This document shows, piece by piece, positions 36,426 to 49,009 of a DNA stretch of 64,000 bases. This DNA comes from Gymnothorax reevesii. Its lineage: Eukaryota > Chordata > Actinopteri > Anguilliformes > Muraenidae. The DNA is taken from NCBI GenBank assembly GCA_029721435.1, contig CM056582.1, forward strand, positions 37,034,611 through 37,098,610. The letters are read 5' to 3'. The position numbers were made by a program, and so were the translations under genes. The first letter of the stretch is position 1, and each line of letters opens with the position of its first letter. Under the pieces are notes generated by a model, which was not told the origin of the DNA, searched no databases, and worked only from the letters and a program-made list of their open reading frames with translations.

Positions 36426-36597
36426 TCCAAACAAAACAAAACAGGCACGAGGGCCAACAAAAAACTTGGCCCAAAGGGTTGCAAAAAACAAACTGAGGTA
36501 AGCTACACAGAGCTATAAACAATAATTGCAAAAGGCAAAAAACAAAAAGGCACTGGAAACTCCAGGCGAGAAGATCAAGAAAAATAAATAACAAGAC

Positions 36598-36609
36598 TAA
36601 ATATATATA
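36598..36609 (-). promoter_or_regulatory. TATA-like run in LTR copy 2
   Basis: The sequence and relative position are identical to copy 1; candidate LTR core promoter on the minus strand. Confidence 0.4.
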
Positions 36610-37333
36610 CACAAAACCAGAGGCTAGGACGAGACTTGAAACTAGAAATGCTAGGGGACTTGACAACAAGAACTTGGCTAAATTTGCACATGCAAGAGAC
36701 GCGAGACACTGTCTGCCAGCCAACTTCCACCGCATCCAGATAAAGGCTTGGAAATCATGACATGAGTGGTAACACCTGGAGAGAGAGAGAAACAAGAGGC
36801 ATGGCAAGATCAAGACATGGACAGAGATTGGATGACAAGACTTGCTCATTAAGAGAATGAGCGTGCTCAGCTTAAGTACCAATTAAGTATGCAGTTTGGA
36901 AGCAAGCATGAATGTTAAGAACAGAAAAGCACAGCAAGATCTTGAAATAGCAAAGCAGGAATCATGACAATAAACTCCCTGTCTAAATTAGTAGTATTAG
37001 TAATGTGCCTAAGAATTACGCCACCCAGTGAGTGTTAGTAAATGTTTGTAACTTAAAAACAGTTAATTGCCAATTAAGCTTAGAGAGCCCCGAATCAGCA
37101 CAGCACAGAAGGAAGAGGGAAATACCACAGCCAACCCAGAGCTCTGAAATGTGCAACAACGAAGGCACGGGGCGGAACGCAGACAAGCGGTGGAGTGGCA
37201 TGGCAGACCTGGCATGAAACAAAACATGGAAAAGTAAAAACATGGACTATGAACATGAAATGCAAAAACTGTGACATGAACTATGAACTATGGAATCTTG
37301 ATACATGAAACTGTTAAAACCATAAACAATACT

Positions 37334-37354
37334 GTTCTGGCCAAAGGCCAGAAC
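37334..37354. other. Perfect 9-bp hairpin, LTR copy 2
   Basis: GTTCTGGCC, AAA, GGCCAGAAC, unchanged from copy 1. Confidence 0.75.
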
Positions 37355-37393
37355 CCTGGAACACAACACCCTGTGTGTTGATTTGAATATTCC

Positions 37394-40300
37394 AGCACTC
37401 TAGTGACAGAATGCCTCTTCGTTGTGTGTTGATTTGAAAATTCCAGCACTCTAGTGACAGAATGCATTTCGTTGTGTGTTGATTTGAATATTCCGGCACT
37501 CTAGTGACAGAATGCATCTTCCCTGTGTGTTGATTTAAATATTACAGCACTCTAGTGACAGAATGCCTCTTCGTTGTGTGTTGATTTGAAAATTCCAGCA
37601 CTCTAGTGACAGAATGCATCTTCTCTGTGTGTTGATTTGAATATTACAGCACTTAAGTGACAGAATGCATCTTCGCCGTGTGTTGATTTGAATATTCCAG
37701 CACTCTTGTAACAGAACACATCTTCTCTGTGTGTTGATTTGAATATTCCAGCACTCTAGTTACAGAATGCATCTCCCCTGTGTGTTGATTTGAATATTCC
37801 TGCACTCCACTGACAGAATACATCTTCCCTGTGTGTTGATCTGAATATTCCAGCACTCGAGTGACAGAATGCATCTTCGCCGTGTGTTGATTTGAATATT
37901 CCTGCACTCCACTGACAGAATACATCTTCCCTGTGTGTTGATCTGAATATTCCAGCACTCTAGTGACAGAATACATCTTCCCTGGGTGTTGATCTGAATA
38001 TTCCAGCACTCTTGTAACAGAATACATCTTCCCTGTGTGTTGATTTGAATATTCCAGCACTCTAGTGACAGAATGCATCTTCGCCGTGTGTTGATTTGAA
38101 TATTCCAGCACTTTTGTAACAGAATACATCTTCCTTGTGTGTTGATTTGAATATTCCAGCACTCTAGTGACAGAATGCATCTTCTCTGTGTGTTGATTTG
38201 AATATTCCAGCACTCTAGTGACAGAATGCATCTCCCCTGTGTGTTGATTTGAATATTCCTGCACTCCACTGACAGAATACATCTTCCCTGTGTGTTGATC
38301 TGAATATTCCAGCACTAAAGTGACAGAATGCATCTTCTCTGTGTGTTGATTTGAATATTCCAGCACTCTTGTGACAGACTGAATCTTCCCTGTATGTTGA
38401 TTTGAATATTCCAGCACTCTTGTGACAGACTGCATCTTCCCTGTATGTTGATTTGAATATTCCAGCACTCTCGTGACAGAATGCTTCTTCCCTGTGTGTT
38501 GATTTGAATATTCCAGCACTCTAGTGATAGAATACATCTTCCCTCTGTGTTTATTTGAATATTCCAGCACTCTAGTGACAGAATGCATCTTCCCTGTGTG
38601 TGGATTTGAATATTCCTGCACTCTAGTGACAGAATACATCTTCCCTGTGTGTTGATTTGAATATTTCCGCACTTGAGTGACGGAATGCATCTTCCCTGTG
38701 TGTTGATTTAAATATTACAGCACTCTAGTGAAAGAATGCATCTCCCCTGTGTGTTGATTTGAATATATCAGCATCCTTGAGACAGTATGCGTCTTCCCAG
38801 TGTTTTGATTTGAATATTCCAGCATCCTTGAGACAGTATGCGTCTTCCCAGTGTTTTGATTTGAATATTATAGCACTCTCGTGACAGAATGCGTATTCCC
38901 TGTGTGTTGATTTGAATATTCCAGCACACTAGTGACAGAATGCATCTTCCCTGTGTGTTGATTTAAATATTACAGCACTCTAGTGAAAGAATGCATCTCC
39001 CCTGTGTGTTGATTTGAATATTCCAGCATCCTTGAGACAGTATGCGTCTTCCCAGTGTGTTGATTTGAATATTACAGCACTCTAGTGACAGAATGCCTCT
39101 TCGTTGTGTGTTGATTTGAATATTACAGCACTTAAGTGACAGAATGCATCTTCGCCGTGTGTTGATTTGAATATTCCAGCACTCTTGTAACAGAACACAT
39201 CTTCTCTGTGGGTTGATTTGAATATTCCAGCACTCTAGTTACAGAATGCATCTCCCCTGTGTGTTGATTTGAATATTCCTGCACTCCACTGACAGAATAC
39301 ATCTTCCCTGTGTGTTGATCTGAATATTCCAGCACTCTAGTGACAGAATGCATCTTCGCCGTGTGTTGATTTGAATATTCCTGCACTCCACTGACAGAAT
39401 ACATCTTCCCTGTGTGTTGATCTGAATATTCCAGCACTCTAGTGACAGAATACATCTTCCCTGTGTGTTGATCTGAATATTCCAGCACTCTTGTAACAGA
39501 ATACATCTTCCCTGTGTGTTGATTTGAATATTCCAGCACTCTAGTGACAGAATGCATCTTCGCCGTGTGTTGATTTGAATATTCCAGCACTTTTGTAACA
39601 GAATACATCTTCCTTGTGTGTTGATTTGAATATTCCAGCACTCTAGTGACAGAATGCATCTTCTCTGTGTGTTGATTTGAATATTCCAGCACTCTAGTGA
39701 CAGAATGCATCTCCCCTGTGTGTTGATTTGAATATTCCTGCACTCCACTGACAGAATACATCTTCCCTGTGTGTTGATCTGAATATTCCAGCACTAAATA
39801 GACAGAATGCATCTTCTCTGTGTGTTGATTTGAATATTCCAGCACTCTTGTGACAGACTGAATCTTCCCTGTATGTTGATTTGAATATTCCAGCACTCTT
39901 GTGACAGACTGCATCTTCCCTGTATGTTGATTTGAATATTCCAGCACTCTCGTGACAGAATGCTTCTTCCCTGTGTGTTGATTTGAATATTCCAGCACTC
40001 TAGTGACAGAATGCATCTTCCCTGTGTGTTGATTTGAATATTCCAGCACTCTAGTCACAGAATGCATCTTCCCTGTCTGTTGATTTGAATATTCCAGCAC
40101 TTTAGTGACAGAATGCATCTTCCCTGTGTGTTGATTTCAATATTACAGCACTCTAGTGACAGAATGCATCTTCCCTGTGTGTTGATTTGAATATTACAGC
40201 ACTCTAGTGACAGAATGCATCTTCCCTGTGTGTTGATTTGAATATTCCAGCACTCTAGTGACAGAATGCATCATCTCTGTGTGTTGATTTGAATATTCCA

Positions 40301-40437
40301 GCACTCTTGTAACCGAATACATCTTCCTTGTGTGTTGATTTAAATATTCCTGCACTCTACTGACAGAATACATCTTCCCTGTGTGTTGATCTGAATATTC
40401 CAGCACTAAAGTGACAGAATGCATCTTCTCTGTGTGT
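37394..40437. repeat. 4,487-bp-offset satellite block, copy 1 (partner 41,881-44,924)
   Basis: The block starts right after the LTR at the CCTCTTCGTTG monomer and recurs 4,487 bp downstream, 88 monomers minus 1 bp. The missing base is the shared 50-bp GCATTTCGTTG monomer (37,464 and 41,951). It contains paired CATCCTTGAGACAGTATGCG monomers near 38.77-38.84 kb, seen again near 43.26-43.33 kb. Confidence 0.9.
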
Positions 40438-41880
40438 TTTTTTGAATATTCCCGCACTCTAGTGACAGGATGCATCTTCCCTGTGTGTTGATTTTAATAT
40501 TCCAACACTCTTGTGACAGAATCCATCTTCCCTGTGTGTTGATTGGAATATTCCAGCACTCTAGTGACAGAATGCATCTTCCCTGTGTGTTGATTTGAAT
40601 ATTCCAGCACTCTTGTGACAGAATGCATCTTCCCTGTGTGTTGATTCGAATATTCCAGCACTCTAGTGACAGAATGCATCTTCCCTGTTTGTTGATTTGA
40701 ATATTCCAGCACTCTAGTGACAGAATGCATCTTCCCTGTGTGTTGATTTGATTATGACAGCACTCTAGTGACAGAATGCATCTTCCCTGTGTGTTGATTT
40801 GATTATTACAGCACTCTAGTGACAGAATGCATCTTCCCTGTGTGTTGATTTGAATATTCCAGCACTCTAATGACATTATGCATCTTCTCTGTGTGTTGAT
40901 TTGAATATTCCAGCACTCTAGTGACAGAATATATCTTCTCTGTGTGTTGATTTGAATATTCCAGCAGTCTCGTGACATTATACATCTTCCCTGTGTGTTG
41001 ATTTGAATATTCCAGCACTCTAGTGACAGAATGTATCTTCTCGGTGTGTTGATTTGAATATTACAGCACTCTAGTGACAGAATGCATCTTCCCTGTGTGT
41101 TGATTTAAATATTACAGCACTCTAGTGAAAGAATGCATCTCCCCTGTGTGTTTATTTGAATATTCCAGCATCCTTGAGACAGAATGCGTCTTCCCTGTGT
41201 GTTGATTTGAATATGCCAGCACACTAGTGAGAGAATGTATCTTCCATGTGTGTTGATTTGAATATTCCAGCACTCAAGTGACAGAATGCATCTTCCCTGT
41301 GTGTTGATTTAAATATTACAGCACTCTAGTGAAAGAATGCATCTCCCCTGTGTGTTTATTTGAATATTCCAGCATCCTTGAGACAGAATGCGTCTTCCCT
41401 GTGTGTTGATTTGAATATGCCAGCACACAAGTGAGAGAATGTATCTTCCATGTGTGTTGATTTGAATATTCCAGCACTCTAGTGACAGAATGCATCTTCG
41501 TTGTGTGTTGATTTGAATATTATAGCGCTCTCGTGACAGAATGCGTATTCCCTGTGTGTTGATTTTAATATTCTAGCACTCTAGAGACAGAATGCATCTT
41601 CCCTGTGTGTTGATTTGAATATTCCAGCACTCTAGTGACAGAATGCATGTTCATTGTGTGTTAATTTGAATATTCCCGCACTTTAGTGACAGAATGCATC
41701 TTCCCTGTGTGTTGATTTCAATATTCCAGCACTCTAGTGACAGAATGCATCTTCCCTGTCTGTTGATTTGAATATTCCAGCACTCTAGTGACAGAATGCA
41801 TCTTCCCTGTGTGTTGATTTAAATATTACAGCACTCTAGTGACAGAATGCATCTTCCCTGTGTGTTGATTTGAATATTAC

Positions 41881-44800
41881 AGCACTCTAGTGACAGAATG
41901 CCTCTTCGTTGTGTGTTGATTTGAAAATTCCAGCACTCTAGTGACAGAATGCATTTCGTTGTGTGTTGATTTGAATATTCCGGCACTCTAGTGACAGAAT
42001 GCATCTTCCCTGTGTGTTGATTTAAATATTACAGCACTCTAGTGACAGAATGCCTCTTCGTTGTGTGTTGATTTGAAAATTCCAGCACTCTAGTGACAGA
42101 ATGCATCTTCTCTGTGTGTTGATTTGAATATTACAGCACTTAAGTGACAGAATGCATCTTCGCCGTGTGTTGATTTGAATATTCCAGCACTCTTGTAACA
42201 GAACACATCTTCTCTGTGTGTGGATTTGAATATTCCAGCACTCTAGTTACAGAATGCATCTCCCCTGTGTGTTGATTTGAATATTCCTGCACTCCACTGA
42301 CAGAATACATCTTCCCTGTGTGTTGATCTGAATATTCCAGCACTCGAGTGACAGAGTGCATCTTCGCCGTGTGTTGATTTGAATATTCCTGCACTCCACT
42401 GACAGAATACATCTTCCCTGTGTGTTGATCTGAATATTCCAGCACTCTAGTGACAGAATACATCTTCCCTGGGTGTTGATCTGAATACTCCAGCACTCTT
42501 GTAACAGAATACATCTTCCCTGTGTGTTGATTTGAATATTCCAGCACTCTAGTGACAGAATGCATCTTCGCCGTGTGTTGATTTGAATATTCCAGCACTT
42601 TTGTAACAGAATACATCTTCCTTGTGTGTTGATTTGAATATTCCAGCACTCTAGTGACAGAATGCATCTTCTCTGTGTGTTGATTTGAATATTCCAGCAC
42701 TCTAGTGACAGAATGCATCTCCCCTGTGTGTTGATTTGAATATTCCTGCACTCCACTGACAGAATACATCTTCCCTGTGTGTTGATCTGAATATTCCAGC
42801 ACTAAAGTGACAGAATGCATCTTCTCTGTGTGTTGATTTGAATATTCCAGCACTCTTGTGACAGACTGAATCTTCCCTGTATGTTGATTTGAATATTCCA
42901 GCACTCTTGTGACAGACTGCATCTTCCCTGTATGTTGATTTGAATATTCCAGCACTCTCGTGACAGAATGCTTCTTCCCTGTGTGTTGATTTGAATATTC
43001 CAGCACTCTAGTGATAGAATACATCTTCCCTCTGTGTTTATTTGAATATTCCAGCACTCTAGTGACAGAATGCATCTTCCCTGTGTGTGGATTTGAATAT
43101 TCCTGCACTCTAGTGACAGAATACATCTTCCCTGTGTGTTGATTTGAATATTTCCGCACTTGAGTGACGGAATGCATCTTCCCTGTGTGTTGATTTAAAT
43201 ATTACAGCACTCTAGTGAAAGAATGCATCTCCCCTGTGTGTTGATTTGAATATATCAGCATCCTTGAGACAGTATGCGTCTTCCCAGTGTTTTGATTTGA
43301 ATATTCCAGCATCCTTGAGACAGTATGCGTCTTCCCAGTGTTTTGATTTGAATATTATAGCACTCTCGTGACAGAATGCGTATTCCCTGTGTGTTGATTT
43401 GAATATTCCAGCACACTAGTGACAGAATGCATCTTCCCTGTGTGTTGATTTAAATATTACAGCACTCTAGTGAAAGAATGCATCTCCCCTGTGTGTTGAT
43501 TTGAATATTCCAGCATCCTTGAGACAGTATGCGTCTTCCCAGTGTGTTGATTTGAATATTACAGCACTCTAGTGACAGAATGCCTCTTCGTTGTGTGTTG
43601 ATTTGAATATTACAGCACTTAAGTGACAGAATGCATCTTCGCCGTGTGTTGATTTGAATATTCCAGCACTCTTGTAACAGAACACATCTTCTCTGTGGGT
43701 TGATTTGAATATTCCAGCACTCTAGTTACAGAATGCATCTCCCCTGTGTGTTGATTTGAATATTCCTGCACTCCACTGACAGAATACATCTTCCCTGTGT
43801 GTTGATCTGAATATTCCAGCACTCTAGTGACAGAATGCATCTTCGCCGTGTGTTGATTTGAATATTCCTGCACTCCACTGACAGAATACATCTTCCCTGT
43901 GTGTTGATCTGAATATTCCAGCACTCTAGTGACAGAATACATCTTCCCTGTGTGTTGATCTGAATATTCCAGCACTCTTGTAACAGAATACATCTTCCCT
44001 GTGCGTTGATTTGAATATTCCAGCACTCTAGTGACAGAATGCATCTTCGCCGTGTGTTGATTTGAATATTCCAGCACTTTTGTAACAGAATACATCTTCC
44101 TTGTGTGTTGATTTGAATATTCCAGCACTCTAGTGACAGAATGCATCTTCTCTGTGTGTTGATTTGAATATTCCAGCACTCTAGTGACAGAATGCATCTC
44201 CCCTGTGTGTTGATTTGAATATTCCTGCACTCCACTGACAGAATACATCTTCCCTGTGTGTTGATCTGAATATTCCAGCACTAAAGTGACAGAATGCATC
44301 TTCTCTGTGTGTTGATTTGAATATTCCAGCACTCTTGTGACAGACTGAATCTTCCCTGTATGTTGATTTGAATATTCCAGCACTCTTGTGACAGACTGCA
44401 TCTTCCCTGTATGTTGATTTGAATATTCCAGCACTCTCGTGACAGAATGCTTCTTCCCTGTGTGTTGATTTGAATATTCCAGCACTCTAGTGACAGAATG
44501 CATCTTCCCTGTGTGTTGATTTGAATATTCCAGCACTCTAGTCACAGAATGCATCTTCCCTGTCTGTTGATTTGAATATTCCAGCACTTTAGTGACAGAA
44601 TGCATCTTCCCTGTGTGTTGATTTCAATATTACAGCACTCTAGTGACAGAATGCATCTTCCCTGTGTGTTGATTTGAATATTACAGCACTCTAGTGACAG
44701 AATGCATCTTCCCTGTGTGTTGATTTGAATATTCCAGCACTCTAGTGACAGAATGCATCATCTCTGTGTGTTGATTTGAATATTCCAGCACTCTTGTAAC

Positions 44801-44924
44801 CGAATACATCTTCCTTGTATGTTGATTTAAATATTCCTGCACTCTACTGACAGAATACATCTTCCCTGTGTGTTGATCTGAATATTCCAGCACTAAAGTG
44901 ACAGAATGCATCTTCTCTGTGTGT
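41881..44924. repeat. 4,487-bp-offset satellite block, copy 2, LTR absent at its left edge
   Basis: It matches the block right of LTR copy 2, starting with the same CCTCTTCGTTG and GCATTTCGTTG monomers, but satellite continues leftwards where the LTR should be. The left neighbour, with GAATATTACAGCACTCTAG, is the same sequence as at about 46.86-46.94 kb. At its right end one monomer present in copy 1 (GTTTTTTTGAATATTCCCGC, about 40,437) is missing. Confidence 0.9.
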
Positions 44925-45439
44925 TGATTTTAATATTCCAACACTCTTGTGACAGAATCCATCTTCCCTGTGTGTTGATTGGAATATTCCAGCACTCTAG
45001 TGACAGAATGCATCTTCCCTGTGTGTTGATTTGAATATTCCAGCACTCTTGTGACAGAATGCATCTTCCCTGTGTGTTGATTCGAATATTCCAGCACTCT
45101 AGTGACAGAATGCATCTTCCCTGTTTGTTGATTTGAATATTCCAGCACTCTAGTGACAGAATGCATCTTCCCTGTGTGTTGATTTGATTATGACAGCACT
45201 CTAGTGACAGAATGCATCTTCCCTGTGTGTTGATTTGATTATTACAGCACTCTAGTGACAGAATGCATCTTCCCTGTGTGTTGATTTGAATATTCCAGCA
45301 CTCTAATGACATTATGCATCTTCTCTGTGTGTTGATTTGAATATTCCAGCACTCTAGTGACAGAATATATCTTCTCTGTGTGTTGATTTGAATATTCCAG
45401 CAGTCTCGTGACATTATACATCTTCCCTGTGTGTTGATT

Positions 45440-47480
45440 TGAATATTCCAGCACTAAAGTGACAGAATGCATCTTCTCTGTGTGTTTTTTTGAATATTCC
45501 CGCACTCTAGTGACAGGATGCATCTTCCCTGTGTGTTGATTTTAATATTCCAACACTCTTGTGACAGAATCCATCTTCCCTGTGTGTTGATTGGAATATT
45601 CCAGCACTCTAGTGACAGAATGCATCTTCCCTGTGTGTTGATTTGAATATTCCAGCACTCTTGTGACAGAATGCATCTTCCCTGTGTGTTGATTCGAATA
45701 TTCCAGCACTCTAGTGACAGAATGCATCTTCCCTGTTTGTTGATTTGAATATTCCAGCACTCTAGTGACAGAATGCATCTTCCCTGTGTGTTGATTTGAT
45801 TATGACAGCACTCTAGTGACAGAATGCATCTTCCCTGTGTGTTGATTTGATTATTACAGCACTCTAGTGACAGAATGCATCTTCCCTGTGTGTTGATTTG
45901 AATATTCCAGCACTCTAATGACATTATGCATCTTCTCTGTGTGTTGATTTGAATATTCCAGCACTCTAGTGACAGAATATATCTTCTCTGTGTGTTGATT
46001 TGAATATTCCAGCAGTCTCGTGACATTATACATCTTCCCTGTGTGTTGATTTGAATATTCCAGCACTCTAGTGACAGAATGTATCTTCTCGGTGTGTTGA
46101 TTTGAATATTACAGCACTCTAGTGACAGAATGCATCTTCCCTGTGTGTTGATTTAAATATTACAGCACTCTAGTGAAAGAATGCATCTCCCCTGTGTGTT
46201 TATTTGAATATTCCAGCATCCTTGAGACAGAATGCGTCTTCCCTGTGTGTTGATTTGAATATGCCAGCACACTAGTGAGAGAATGTATCTTCCATGTGTG
46301 TTGATTTGAATATTCCAGCACTCAAGTGACAGAATGCATCTTCCCTGTGTGTTGATTTAAATATTACAGCACTCTCGTGAAAGAATGCATCTCCCCTGTG
46401 TGTTTATTTGAATATTCCAGCATCCTTGAGACAGAATGCGTCTTCCCTGTGTGTTGATTTGAATATGCCAGCACACAAGTGAGAGAATGTATCTTCCATG
46501 TGTGTTGATTTGAATATTCCAGCACTCTAGTGACAGAATGCATCTTCGTTGTGTGTTGATTTGAATATTATAGCGCTCTCGTGACAGAATGCGTATTCCC
46601 TGTGTGTTGATTTTAATATTCTAGCACTCTAGAGACAGAATGCATCTTCCCTGTGTGTTGATTTGAATATTCCAGCACTCTAGTGACAGAATGCATGTTC
46701 ATTGTGTGTTAATTTGAATATTCCCGCACTTTAGTGACAGAATGCATCTTCCCTGTGTGTTGATTTCAATATTCCAGCACTCTAGTGACAGAATGCATCT
46801 TCCCTGTCTGTTGATTTGAATATTCCAGCACTCTAGTGACAGAATGCATCTTCCCTGTGTGTTGATTTAAATATTACAGCACTCTAGTGACAGAATGCAT
46901 CTTCCCTGTGTGTTGATTTGAATATTACAGCACTCTAGTGACAGAATGCATCTTCCCTGTGTGTTGATTTGAATATTGCAGCCCTCTAGTGACAGAATGC
47001 ATCTTCTCTGTGTGTTGATTTGAATATTCCAGAACTCTTGTAACCGAATACATCTTCCTTGTGTGTTGATTTAAATATTCCTGCACTCTACTGACAGAAT
47101 ACATCTTCCCTGTGTTTTGATCTGAATATTCCAGCACTAAAGTGACAGAATGCATCTTCTCTGTGTGTTTTTTTGAATATTCCCGCACTCTAGTGACAGG
47201 ATGCATCTTCCCTGTGTGTAGATTTTAATATTCCAACACTCTTGTGACAGAATCCATCTTCCCTGTGTGTTGATTGGAATATTCCAGCACTCTAGTGACA
47301 GAATGCATCTTCCCTGTGTGTTGATTTGAATATTCCAGCACTTTTGTGTCAGAATGCATCTTCCCTGTGTGTTGATTCGAATATTCCAGCACTCGAGTGA
47401 CAGAATGCATCTTCCCTGTTTGTTGATTTGAATATTCCAGCACTCTAGTGACAGAATGCATCTTCCCTGTGTGTTGATTT
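45440..47480. repeat. 3,570-bp-offset satellite block, copy 1 (partner 49,010-51,050)
   Basis: It is repeated at exactly 70 monomers. Anchors are the CACTAAAGTGACAG monomer followed by GTGTGTTTTTTTGAATATTC, and the GAATATTGCAGCCCTC monomer (46,974 and 50,544). Between the two copies lies a stretch (about 47.9-48.9 kb) matching 43.8-44.8 kb at an offset of 4,131 bp, 81 monomers. Confidence 0.88.
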
Positions 47481-49009
47481 GATTATTACAGCACTCTAGT
47501 GACAGAATGCATCTTCCCTGTGTGTTGATTCGAATATTCCAGCACTCGAGTGACAGAATGCATCTTCCCTGTTTGTTGATTTGAATATTCCAGCACTCTA
47601 GTGACAGAATATATCTTCTCTGTGTGTTGATTTGAATATTCCAGCAGTCTAGTGACATTGTACATCTTCCCTGTGTGTTGATTTGAATATTCCAGCACTC
47701 TTTTGACAGAATGTATCTTCTTGGTGTGTTGATTTGAATATTCCAGCACTCTTGTAACAGAATGCATCTTCTCTGTGTGTTTTTTTGAATATTCCCGCAC
47801 TCTAGTGACAGAATGCATCTTCCCTGTGTGTTGATTTTAATATTCCAGCACTCTAGTGACAGAATCCATCTTCCATGTGTGTTGATTTGAATATTCCAGC
47901 ACTCCACTGACAGAATACATCTTCCCTGTGTGTTGATCTGAATATTCCAGCACTCTAGTGACAGAATGCATCTTCGCCGTGTGTTGATTTGAATATTCCT
48001 GCACTCCACTGACAGAATACATCTTCCCTGTGTGTTGATCTGAATATTCCAGCACTCTAGTGACAGAATACATCTTCCCTGTGTGTTGATCTGAATATTC
48101 CAGCACTCTTGTAACAGAATACATCTTCCCTGTGTGTTGATTTGAATATTCCAGCACTCTAGTGACAGAATGCATCTTCGCCGTGTGTTGATTTGAATAT
48201 TCCAGCACTTTTGTAACAGAATACATCTTCCTTGTGTGTTGATTTGAATATTCCAGCACTCTAGTGACAGAATGCATCTTCTCTGTGTGTTGATTTGAAT
48301 ATTCCAGCACTCTAGTGACAGAATGCATCTCCCCTGTGTGTTGATTTGAATATTCCTGCACTCCACTGACAGAATACATCTTCCATGTGTGTTGATCTGA
48401 ATATTCCAGCACTAAAGTGACAGAATGCATCTTCTCTGTGTGTTGATTTGAATATTCCAGCACTCTTGTGACAGACTGAATCTTCCCTGTATGTTGATTT
48501 GAATATTCCAGCACTCTTGTGACAGACTGCATCTTCCCTGTATGTTGATTTGAATATTCCAGCACTCTCGTGACAGAATGCTTCTTCCCTGTGTGTTGAT
48601 TTGAATATTCCAGCACTCTAGTGACAGAATGCATCTTCCCTGTGTGTTGATTTGAATATTCCAGCACTCTAGTCACAGAATGCATCTTCCCTGTCTGTTG
48701 ATTTGAATATTCCAGCACTTTAGTGACAGAATGCATCTTCCCTGTGTGTTGATTTCAATATTACAGCACTCTAGTGACAGAATGCATCTTCCCTGTGTGT
48801 TGATTTGAATATTACAGCACTCTAGTGACAGAATGCATCTTCCCTGTGTGTTGATTTGAATATTCCAGCACTCTAGTGACAGAATGCATCATCTCTGTGT
48901 GTTGATTTGAATATTCCAGCACTCTTGTAACCGAATACATCTTCCTTGTGTGTTGATTTAAATATTCCTGCACTCTACTGACAGAATACATCTTCCCTGT
49001 GTGTTGATC

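Larger units (their letters stand above)
36372..37368 (-). mobile_element. Solo LTR, copy 2
   Basis: This is a 997-bp copy with the same ends, the same CCCTG flanks (36,367-36,371 and 37,369-37,373) and the same left and right satellite flanks as copy 1. I found no base difference from copy 1 within the element. Since its flanks are shared for kilobases at the constant 4,473-bp offset, it arose by duplication of the whole block and not by a second transposition. Confidence 0.88.
34078..38259. repeat. LTR-bearing higher-order block, copy 2 (partner 29,605-33,786)
   Basis: This second unit at an offset of 4,473 bp includes solo LTR copy 2, which I find identical to copy 1 by eye. It diverges from copy 1 at about 38,259, where this block has CTGCACTCCACTGAC and copy 1 has CAGCATCCTTGAGAC. 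Confidence 0.92.

Noticed and set aside
31899..37368. LTR copies 1 and 2 as the two ends of a single full-length retrotransposon
   Set aside because: The 3.5 kb between them is pure satellite without gag, pol, primer-binding site or polypurine tract. Each copy has its own CCCTG on both sides.
47137..48366. 409-codon minus-strand open frame (and many others of 70-378 codons) as real protein genes
   Set aside because: They are pure 17-codon readings of the 51-bp satellite, present in two overlapping frames at once. They start and stop wherever a variant monomer creates Met or a stop, show no non-repeat domain, and have no codon-level restraint.
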